Positions 8,040 to 15,600 of a DNA stretch of 23,006 nucleotides are shown piece after piece. Numbering within the stretch: position 1 is the stretch's first letter; each line of letters starts with the position of its first letter. This stretch comes from CBDUQI01 sp965369325. Its GTDB lineage: Bacteria; Pseudomonadota; Gammaproteobacteria; Steroidobacterales; JBCBZW01. The notes under the pieces are model-generated. The model saw only the letters and a list, made by a program, of their open reading frames with translations. It did no database searches and was not told where the DNA came from. The stretch lies in contig CBDUQI010000080.1 in the NCBI GenBank assembly GCA_965369325.1, positions 1 through 23,006 on the forward strand. The letters are read 5' to 3'. Position numbers and translations under genes: made by a program.

Positions 8040-9389
8040 CTAATACGCCTGGCCCGGTAGCCACAGCACAATATCCCGCCACATAAAAATCAAGGCTAGG
8101 GCCAGCAACTGCAACAGGACAAACGGTACCACGCCACGATAAATCGTCACCGTATCGATCTTCTGCGCCGTTGCCCCGCGTAGATAGAAAATCGCCATCC
8201 CCACCGGCGGGGTGAGAAACGACGTTTGCAGGCACATGGCAAACAACACCGCAAACCACACCAGATCAAACCCCAGCGCCGCCACCACTGGTGCAACCAG
8301 CGGCAGGATAATCAGCGAAATCTCAATCCAGTCCAGGAAAAAGCCCAGCACGAAGGTGCCTAGCAAGATACACACCAGCACACCGGTCGGGCCGAAGGGC
8401 AAACTCAGCAGCATGCGCTCGACAAGCTCATCCCCACCCAACCCGCGCAGCACCAGTGAGTAAGCGGTCGCACCCATGAACACCGCGAATATAAACGCCG
8501 TGGTAATGGTAGTGCGGTAGGACACCTCGCGCAGCAGTTGCATATTCAAGCGACGGCTGAAGGCGGCGAGTAGTACCGCGCCGAATGCACCGACGCCGGC
8601 GGCCTCGGTGGGCGTCGCGATGCCGAAAAAAATGCTCCCAAGCACCGCCAAAATCAATCCCACGGCGGGCAGCACCGCCAGTAGCACACCGAGCAGGTCG
8701 GAGAGCTTCGGTCGCCGCGCGTCGGATGCCACCGGCATTGCTTGCGGGTGCAGCAAGCCGTAGATCAAAAGATAGCCAACGTACAAACCGCCCAACAACA
8801 AGCCGGGCAGCAGCGCCCCCATAAACAGATCACCGACCGGCAGCGTGAGCCGATCGGCAATCAAGATCAGCATAATACTGGGCGGAATCAAAATGCCCAG
8901 CGTGCCTACCGCAGCGACGGTCCCCGCAGCAATCTCTTGCCGGTAACCCTGTTGCAACATCGCGGGCAACCCCAGCACCGCCAACAGCACCACCGAAGCG
9001 CCGATAATGCCAGTGGTGGCCGCCAGCAGCACACCAATGAGGGTGACAGTCACGGCCAATCCCCCGCGCACCCGACCGAATAAGCGGACCAGATTGTGCA
9101 TCAGCCTTTCGGCGACGCCCGAGCGCTCCAGCATCAGCCCCATAAACACAAACATTGGCAGTGCCACCAGCACCCAGTTATTCATCACATCCCAGATGCG
9201 ATCTACCACCAGCGATGTGTAGGCCCAGTCCAGGTTCAGAGGCAGGCCAAGGTCCACCTGCAGAATAATCGCGATGGCCGTAAACAGCACTGCCAGCCCA
9301 CCCAGTACCCAGGCAACCGGGAAGCCGCTAAAGATGAGCCCGATGAACGCCAACAGCATGCCTACCGCGAGCACATCGTTAAGGCTCAT
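8040..9389 (-). CDS. dctM: TRAP transporter large permease subunit (DctM)
   Basis: A 449-residue, strongly hydrophobic inner-membrane protein with about a dozen helices, the ion-coupled translocator of a tripartite ATP-independent periplasmic (TRAP) transporter. Typical DctM signatures are FSGFPVAWVLGG near the N-terminus, GIIGASVVLLAVLGLPAMLQQGY, AAVGTLGILIPPSIMLI, IATPTEAAGVGAFGAVLLA and the late TSFLTPPVGMAIFYLRG. The frame could begin at 9452, but the ATG at 9389 (MSLNDVLAVGMLL) gives the usual N-terminal helix. It overlaps the end of dctQ by 11 nt, consistent with translational coupling. The cognate solute receptor is not adjacent; a dctP lies about 7 kb away at 17029-18165. Confidence 0.92.
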   Translation of the reverse strand: MSLNDVLAVGMLLAFIGLIFSGFPVAWVLGGLAVLFTAIAIILQVDLGLPLNLDWAYTSLVVDRIWDVMNNWVLVALPMFVFMGLMLERSGVAERLMHNLVRLFGRVRGGLAVTVTLIGVLLAATTGIIGASVVLLAVLGLPAMLQQGYRQEIAAGTVAAVGTLGILIPPSIMLILIADRLTLPVGDLFMGALLPGLLLGGLYVGYLLIYGLLHPQAMPVASDARRPKLSDLLGVLLAVLPAVGLILAVLGSIFFGIATPTEAAGVGAFGAVLLAAFSRRLNMQLLREVSYRTTITTAFIFAVFMGATAYSLVLRGLGGDELVERMLLSLPFGPTGVLVCILLGTFVLGFFLDWIEISLIILPLVAPVVAALGFDLVWFAVLFAMCLQTSFLTPPVGMAIFYLRGATAQKIDTVTIYRGVVPFVLLQLLALALIFMWRDIVLWLPGQAY

Positions 9390-9969
9390 GCGATGCACTC
9401 CCGGCCATCGTGTCGGTGCACACAGGCCTCGGCGTCCCAAACAAAAAAGCACTCACCCGTAGCAGGCGCCCAAACGCGGCCAGCAACATCAGCACAAACC
9501 CGAGCGGCAACATGGCTTTGATCAACCATCGATAGCCCAGGCCACCAGGCGCATCGGATATCTCTGCGGTCACATAGGCATAGCGCACAAACTCGATGGA
9601 CGCGATCAACACAAGCAAGATGAATGGCAGCAACATCAACAGCAGGCCGTAAAGCTCAATCCAGGCGCGCATCCGCGGGCTCAAGCGGCTGCTGATCAGG
9701 TCAACACGAATATGGGCATCGGCGTCCAGGCACACGGAAATGCCGAGCAGAAAACCGATGGAATACAAATGCCACTGGATTTCCTCAAACTCCACCCGCC
9801 CCTCGCCCAGTACGTAGCGCATAAGCACGTTGAGAACGATCACCCCCAGCAGCAGCAACCATACCCAGGAAATCACCTGGCCCACACGTTGCAACGCCCG
9901 GTTGATAACAAGCGAGAGCAGCGTATGGGGTAGCGGGTCGGGCGCCCGGGCGGGCAGGTTATTTTTCAT
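9379..9969 (-). CDS. dctQ: TRAP transporter small permease subunit (DctQ)
   Basis: A 196-residue protein with four predicted membrane helices, roughly residues 31-52, 70-83, 103-126 and 148-168. This is the standard topology of the TRAP small subunit, which partners DctM. It has the family-typical VLMRYVLGEG and EEIQWHLYSIGFLLGIS segments, followed by 'DAHIRVDLI', close to the usual HxRVDxL stretch. The ATG at 9967-9969 is preceded by GAGG with about 9-nt spacing. It is the first gene of a two-gene dctQM operon. The roughly 100 nt upstream, as far as the terminator at 10067, must hold the promoter, but no clear promoter boxes are visible. Confidence 0.9.
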   Translation of the reverse strand: MKNNLPARAPDPLPHTLLSLVINRALQRVGQVISWVWLLLLGVIVLNVLMRYVLGEGRVEFEEIQWHLYSIGFLLGISVCLDADAHIRVDLISSRLSPRMRAWIELYGLLLMLLPFILLVLIASIEFVRYAYVTAEISDAPGGLGYRWLIKAMLPLGFVLMLLAAFGRLLRVSAFLFGTPRPVCTDTMAGSASHEP

Positions 9970-10066
9970 CGAGCGCTGCCTCGGTTCGGATCACATCACC
10001 ATAGTATCAGCGAAGCGGACCGGAAACGGCAGGCACGCACATATGAAAGCCGAACATACATTACCT

Positions 10067-10105
10067 AAAAAAAAGGGCGGCGCAGGTTCTTCACCTGCGC
10101 CGCCC
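10067..10105 (-). terminator. Intrinsic terminator of the 237-residue exported protein gene
   Basis: A perfect 13-bp GC-rich stem (GGGCGGCGCAGGT at 10075-10087 pairing with 10093-10105) encloses a 5-nt loop. On the - strand it is followed at once by eight T residues (the A run at 10067-10074). This is a textbook rho-independent terminator lying 22 nt after the stop codon of the gene at 10128-10841. It insulates that gene from dctQM. A run of nine G (10110-10118) lies between the stop codon and the stem. Confidence 0.95.
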
Positions 10106-10127
10106 GGGTGGGGGGGGGAATGGCGTG

Positions 10128-10841
10128 TTATTCGCTAACGATGCGGGTATCAAAGACCGCCTGGATCATGTCGTTGTTACGGACCAGAGTAGCGCGGGCC
10201 AGCGGCACCGGTGCCAGATTAGCAAAACCGATGACGGCGTCCGTGCCACTCTCAGACGGTGCAAACACGGCGAACTGCACATCCACACACAGGTTGTCAC
10301 CTGCAACCCAGCCGAGCAACGGATCCGAACAGTAAGGCTCCAAGAAGTTGGTAATCTGCGTGGCCACATCACCCACCACCTGCGGGCCGTGGTCACGTGC
10401 CACCAGATGAACCTCTGCGTTCGGGTTCTCAAGCCCGGTACCAAGACCCAGCGGATCCACCATGCTCGGGCCGGTGAGGTTCAGACCACCGCCCTGGGCG
10501 GTGCGGTATATGGAAGCCACCAGGCGAATGCGGCCGGTGCGTGAGGTCGTGCCACCGGTGGCATAAACAACGCCAGGTGCTGCAGCGGTGTTGGGGATAA
10601 TCAGGGTCGGATCGGGTGCGCCGTTGCCGACAGAGTTCAGGTAAGCCTGGCCGAACAGGTCCAGCTCACCACACTGCTCGACGCTGCCGGGGTTGCTGAC
10701 GCACTGCTCGGGGTTGTTGAAGATCACCCACCACAAGGTAACGGCACGGGGGCCGGCCTGCTGCTCGCTGGCGATTGCCTGCGGGACGGCACCAAGTGTG
10801 CCCAGAAAGATAGCGAAAATAGCGAAGATTGAATTGCGCAT
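10128..10841 (-). CDS. Small exported protein of unknown function
   Basis: A 237-residue protein I cannot assign to a family. Residues 1-25 form a Sec signal peptide (MRNSIFAIFAIFLGTLGAV..., cleavage likely after AIA or AIAS). The mature part has four cysteines (47, 57, 171, 185), probably two disulfides. Other features are an aromatic start VTLWWVIFNNPEQC, a central AEVHLVARDHGP segment and a predicted beta-rich composition with few charged residues. The pattern suggests a compact secreted or periplasmic beta-sandwich; that is inference. AAAGGA lies 9 nt before the ATG. It is transcribed alone: a strong terminator follows it, and an intergenic region with paired direct repeats precedes it. 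Confidence 0.8.
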   Translation of the reverse strand: MRNSIFAIFAIFLGTLGAVPQAIASEQQAGPRAVTLWWVIFNNPEQCVSNPGSVEQCGELDLFGQAYLNSVGNGAPDPTLIIPNTAAAPGVVYATGGTTSRTGRIRLVASIYRTAQGGGLNLTGPSMVDPLGLGTGLENPNAEVHLVARDHGPQVVGDVATQITNFLEPYCSDPLLGWVAGDNLCVDVQFAVFAPSESGTDAVIGFANLAPVPLARATLVRNNDMIQAVFDTRIVSE

Positions 10842-10933
10842 GAGATAAGTCCTTTAAAAATTTTCAGTTGGGGGAACGCGCTTCAGGCGTTGTTGCCCTC
10901 AGCGACGGAGCGCAGTTTGCCCAACCGGCCGAC

Positions 10934-10968
10934 TCAACTCATGACCGCGTGCCGATCAATTCATGACC
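10934..10968. repeat. Tandem 13-bp direct repeat, candidate operator
   Basis: TCAACTCATGACC at 10934-10946 recurs as TCAATTCATGACC at 10956-10968, 12 of 13 bases identical. The start-to-start spacing is 22 bp, two turns of B-DNA, so both copies face the same side of the helix. The pair lies 93-127 bp upstream of the ATG at 10841, a typical activator position. The binding protein is unknown. Confidence 0.5.
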
Positions 10969-11137
10969 AAACGCTGACCCTGGTTTTAGTGCAGATTCAC
11001 CTCGTCTCTAGGCACACATCAATGATTGCCGTCTATTTATGTCGTTTTTGTCGCCACCAACGAGCAACGCCGCTGAGCGGGGTGTGCCACGGGGGGCCAG
11101 CGTTTATCACAACACCCAGCTCGCCCCGTGTCGGTGA

Positions 11138-11162
11138 TCGCCCCGGCAACCCGCCGGGGCGA
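11138..11162 (-). terminator. GC-rich hairpin after the beta-helix gene
   Basis: A perfect 10-bp stem (TCGCCCCGGC pairing with GCCGGGGCGA) with a 5-nt loop begins 22 nt after the stop codon of the beta-helix gene. No T tract follows on the - strand, so it is not a canonical intrinsic terminator. It may instead stabilise the 3' end or act with Rho. Confidence 0.4.
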
Positions 11163-11183
11163 CCCCGTGAACCTGCTCTGCGC

Positions 11184-12470
11184 TCAGCCGTTGACCATGA
11201 GCAAATTGCTTGCGCTGCTTGCACCCGAGCCGCCGGTTGCGCCACTGACGTTGTCTCGCACAGTGCCAATTACCTGGCACTGATCAGCGCTGGAGCCCAG
11301 GTAGAACCCGTAGCGCTGCCAGAACCCGCGCGAGCTTTCGTTCTTGTCGTACGCGCTGCATCCGATGAGCTGGATGCGGCTACCCCACGGAATATGGAAC
11401 CCGTCATACGCACTTTGCGGCGATGAGGAATCCCAACTGTTCGAATCGGCGTGACAACTCACCAGCGTCGTCGGCCCGGAGGTAATGTAGAAGCCGTGCT
11501 CGCGATTGTCCTGCGCCTCGCACGCGGTCAGTTGCAAACGCCAATTGCGCACCTGAAATCCGGTTAGCTCCGAGAACCATGCTTTGCAATTGGTCAGACG
11601 GTTGTTGGCGCCGTCCAGCCAAAAACCATTGCCTGAGGCCGAGCCGGTCTCGCACTGCGAGACCGAGGTGTCATTGCATTCAAGTTGGTAGCCGTTGGCT
11701 TGATAGCCCACCCCGGTGCGGCCAGCGCCGTCGTCGCCCACGTTAATAATGCGAATGCGGCTTAACTTGTTGGCGCGCGAGTGCGAGCCGGTGAGGTGAA
11801 TGCCGTGGCGCCGGGTGCGGTGAATGTACAGATCGGCATAGGTATGCGCCGCATCGGAGAACTCATCAAAGTTCGCCCTGGTCACGATATTGGCGTAGAT
11901 GCCACGCACATCGGCATTGTTGTAGCGATTGCCATCAATGGCCAAGTGCGCCACGGTTATCTTGTCGATGCCATCGTCTTGCGGCTCGATGACCCCACCG
12001 CCTTCACTGCCATCGTGCGCCAGCCAGGTGCCGTGCGCCTTAAGAATGCTTGCCCGGCCTTTGCCGAACAACGCCACCCGACGCCCAAGGCGCACCGCGC
12101 CGGTGCAGTTAAAGGTACCCTCGGTAAGTTGAACGAGCCCACCACGGCTACCCAGAAATGCCACCGCGGCATTAATCTGCTCCTGATCGTTAGTGCCGTC
12201 GCACCGATAGTCTGCCGCCGAGCGCAGACTGGGCGGCGCATCAGAGGCGGCCACCAGAATCGACTGCGCGCGCGCGCCGGACTGAAAGGTGGCATCGCCC
12301 GGTCCCGACAGCTCGCCGCCTGCCAGCACGTCGGTGGCGATCGCGGCGGTCTCAGGCGCCCAGGCATTCGGCATGCCAGCGCTGGCGCCGTGCGCCCTGC
12401 CACCCAGCAAAGTAGGCGCAACCAGCGTGGCGGCCACGCCGCCGTGATGAAGAAATTTACGTCTGTCCAT
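11184..12470 (-). CDS. Tat-exported right-handed beta-helix protein (pectate-lyase-like fold)
   Basis: A 428-residue protein. The N-terminus MDRRKFLHHGG plus a hydrophobic stretch ending near AHGASA is a twin-arginine signal, so it is probably exported folded. Residues about 84-125 hold the entry motif of pectate-lyase-like helices (YRCDGTNDQEQINAAVAFLGSRG is a typical first coil, then GGLVQLTEGTF). From about 170 to 410 the sequence repeats in coils of about 20-25 residues with G-F-x-(V/L)-x-N/D-x-x-(L/I)-x-x-C patterns, such as GNGFWLDGANNRLTNCKAW, LTACEAQDNREHGFYI and LVSCHADS. These are PbH1-type parallel beta-helix rungs. Such proteins act on polysaccharides or serve as structural surface proteins; no catalytic set can be assigned. 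AGGGAG precedes the ATG. A terminator lies upstream, so it has its own promoter. Confidence 0.85.
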   Translation of the reverse strand: MDRRKFLHHGGVAATLVAPTLLGGRAHGASAGMPNAWAPETAAIATDVLAGGELSGPGDATFQSGARAQSILVAASDAPPSLRSAADYRCDGTNDQEQINAAVAFLGSRGGLVQLTEGTFNCTGAVRLGRRVALFGKGRASILKAHGTWLAHDGSEGGGVIEPQDDGIDKITVAHLAIDGNRYNNADVRGIYANIVTRANFDEFSDAAHTYADLYIHRTRRHGIHLTGSHSRANKLSRIRIINVGDDGAGRTGVGYQANGYQLECNDTSVSQCETGSASGNGFWLDGANNRLTNCKAWFSELTGFQVRNWRLQLTACEAQDNREHGFYITSGPTTLVSCHADSNSWDSSSPQSAYDGFHIPWGSRIQLIGCSAYDKNESSRGFWQRYGFYLGSSADQCQVIGTVRDNVSGATGGSGASSASNLLMVNG

Positions 12471-12555
12471 GTATCAACACTCCCTGTAGAAGAACAGCAA
12501 GGATTTTATCATGGGACACTCAGCTACCGCGGTTCATCAGAAAAAGCGCGGGCGC

Positions 12556-12589
12556 AAAAAAAGGCGGTGGGCCGTAGCGACCCACCGCC
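12556..12589 (-). terminator. Intrinsic terminator of the large FG-GAP/VWA gene
   Basis: A 9-bp stem (GGCGGTGGG at 12563-12571 pairing with 12581-12589) with a 9-nt loop is followed on the - strand by seven T residues (the A run at 12556-12562). It begins about 14 nt after the stop codon of the 1365-residue gene and ends its transcript before the beta-helix gene. Confidence 0.9.
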
Positions 12590-12603
12590 AATACAAACGC
12601 CGG

Positions 12604-15600
12604 TCAGGCGCCGTTACACATCGCGCTGAGTGCGCTAGGCCCAGGGACCATGAAGAACAGTTGCTTCATGGCCGACAGATCGCCGAAATCAACGTTGCCG
12701 TCGGTATTTAGATCGGCCACTGGATCGTTGCCGAAGAACAATTGCTTCAGCGCTGCAAGATCGTCGAAGTCGGTGTTGCAATTGTTATCCAGATCCGCAT
12801 CGCATGCATTCCCAAAACCGTCACCATCCGCATCAATCTGATTCGGGTTGGCAATGGTCAGGCAATTGTCGACATCTGCCTCAAAGCCGTCACCATCAAT
12901 GTCATCCGCATCCACGATGCCAGCTGAGACCGTCTGCGACAGCGGCACACCATTCACCTCGCCGGCCACCACCAATGTGCCGGAGGGCGGGAACGGCGCG
13001 CTCAGTACTACCTGGAATGCGTACACGCCATCCGCACTGACGTTCGGGCCGATGATGTCGCCGCCGACCGTGGACTGCGGTGCAATTGAAATTTGCACAT
13101 CCTCGTTCGGGCCCAATCGATTGCCTGCACTGTCCGCAGGAATCACCTCGATGTTAGCCGTGGCAGCACCGCCAACGTTCACGTAGCCTTCTGAATTGGC
13201 CAGCTTGAACTCAGTGGCATCTGGGTCTACCGCGCCCACCACATAATCGATCGACGCGGTTGGCAAAATGCGACGACCGTCGATGCTGGTATCCACCACT
13301 GCGGTCCCCGGCACTGTGGGTGCCAGCAGCAAACGGCTGAAGACGCCCTCTTCCAGCTGTTTAACCTCACCGACGAAATCACCCAGTGTAGTTGCGAACT
13401 GAATATCGCTCGGCTCCGCGCGCACCGGATTACCATCGCAATCGATGAACTTGGCAATCAGCTCGATCAGGCCCTGGCCATCGGCCACACCACCGCTGGC
13501 ATCAGCCGACAAGCTGGAGAGTGCATCACACACCTCGCCCTGCTCGGGCGAACTAACCGGTACCGAGATTCGCCGCGTGGCGGTTCGCGTGCCACCGCGA
13601 CTGGCCACGCCAATCTCCGCAAACACGCGAAAGTCGTAGGCGCCGGTCAAACGGGTGTCATCCAAAGCCAGCACAAAATTGCCGTCACCAAGATCCGCTG
13701 CGTCCAGTTCGAACAACCGGCCCTCCGGATCTTCCACCAGCGCAAACACGCCGCGGCTGCCCGGCGGCAAGGTTACATCGATCAGCAACGTCTCCAGCGG
13801 AAAGTTCTGGAACGCGGCGGGCGAGACGTCGAACAGTACAGGGTCGGCCGGTTCCAGTCCGCTACTGTTCACCGGGCCACTGGTCGCCAGTACAGAGACA
13901 AACGTGCGCTCATCCCGCGGGCGCTGCTCAACCGCTGTCCACACCCCCGGCGTCGGCCGTTTTACCTTGATCACCTGGAACACGGAGCCGCCGTTAAAAT
14001 CCACGCGCGGATCATTCGCCGGATCAATCTCGTTGCCGGCCGGATCAATAAGGGTCAGGCTGGCGCTGCTGCCAGCGTTCTCCCAGGTAAGACTGGCTCG
14101 GAACTGACGATCATCGCTGACGATCTGAAACACGTGGAACTCCGTCACGTCATCGCCCGCGACTATCGGCTGGTCCTGACTGCTCGAGGGATGCTGGAAC
14201 ACCTGATGCACCACCTCGCGAGCATCACCGTCATAGGTGAGCTTGGCGGCGACAATGTTGGGCACGCTACTGCGCATCCCGATAAAGCCCGGTTGGGTGC
14301 CAACCTTGACGCGCGTCTCACCCAGCTTCTGCATCCGGTTGTTGTAGACCGCCAACGTGGCGCTCACCGGTTTTTCTGCACTGGCCAGCACACCAATCGC
14401 CGATTGCGGAACGGCAAAATCCATGCTCCAGGGCGCCGGATCGCCGTGCGTTCTGACCACCTGGCGGGCGGGCATTTCGATCGCACTAACATGACCATCA
14501 CGAGCCGTTAGCAAGCGCCGGTGGTTAGGCCCCATTTGTGCCAGCCCGATGGCCGCCTTCAGGTTCAAGTCGCTGGCATCGCGCCGCGATATAGGCGTTG
14601 CCAATCCGGATGCGGTCTGCACATCCAGCACCAGTTTGCCGGTGCTGTCGGACTCGGCATCGGCCGCGTACTCCACCAGATCAAGTGCCGCCTCTGAATA
14701 ATAAAAGTTACTTCCGTGAGTAACGATGTTGCTGAATTCCTCGTTCAACTGATTGGCGATACTCACCACGTTGTAGTTGATCCCGGTGGGCCATACACCG
14801 CCGTAATCGGCATTAATCACATCGCCCGGCAACGGATTGGTGTTGTGCTGCCCGTCGGTGATGATGAGCATGGCACGAGGTTTGAACGGAATCTGCAACA
14901 TCGGATCGGTTAGTGCCTCAAGCGACACGGCCAGCGAGGAGCCAGCAGAGGTGGCACCACCGTCAGCCACTATCCCATCGACCACCAGATCGAACAGAAA
15001 CTGATTCGGATTGGCCGCCAGATCAAGCAACACCTGGGTCTCAGGCGTATCGGTCACGAACTGACTTAGCGCGATCCTGTCGGTCCCGTTCTTGGCACCG
15101 AACACAGATTTGGCAGCGCTGCGGGCAAGGCCAATACGATCGTCGGTCAACATGCTGCCCGTTTTGTCCACCGTTACCACCAGGTCGATGTCCTGATCCA
15201 CCGGGTCGTAGAGGTTGTTCTCGTACAAAAAGACATTGGTACTGGCGAAATCGCCACCCACGATATCGATATCTGTATCGCCGTCAAAGTCGCCCGCGGA
15301 AATGGTCAGGCGGTGCGACGGCGCGGGGCCGAACGGCAATGGATCGACGACAAAGCTCATACCACCGTTGGTGCCACCTGCGTTTAGAAGCAGTCGGTTG
15401 TTGATCGTGGCCGAGCCGCTCTCGCCCTGGGCCTCCATCACGTCCAGATCGCCGTCATCGTCAAAGTCGGCGACAACCAGGTCATAGGTGGAGACATCGC
15501 CTGCGGGCAACGCCGGCAGGCCTGCGCCCAGCGCGGTGAACACGCCCACGCCGTTATTCCAGTACAGCGTGTTGTCCTGATTGCGGTTCACCACGTACAG

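Larger units (their letters stand above)
10842..11183. promoter_or_regulatory. Intergenic region upstream of the 237-residue exported protein
   Basis: This 342-nt gap holds the 3' end signal of the beta-helix gene on its right and the promoter of the small exported protein on its left. It contains a near-perfect direct repeat (10934-10946 and 10956-10968) and a GC-rich hairpin at 11138-11162. An AT-rich stretch near 11028-11050 could hold a leftward -10 element, but I cannot define a promoter. No coding sequence is supported; short frames here are incidental. Confidence 0.5.

Noticed and set aside
7291..8259. 322-codon frame on the - strand opposite betB
   Set aside because: It lies antisense to a certain ALDH gene and crosses into dctM. 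Its translation has no recognisable family and is what GC-rich third positions produce.
10106..10118. GGGT plus nine-G run as a possible G-quadruplex or phase-variable tract
   Set aside because: It lies after the stop codon, between the gene and its terminator, so it cannot switch a reading frame. A single G run does not make a quadruplex.
11781..12629. 282-codon frame on the + strand opposite the beta-helix gene
   Set aside because: The - strand frame has a Tat signal and beta-helix coils, while this one has no family features. It also runs through the terminator of the large gene.
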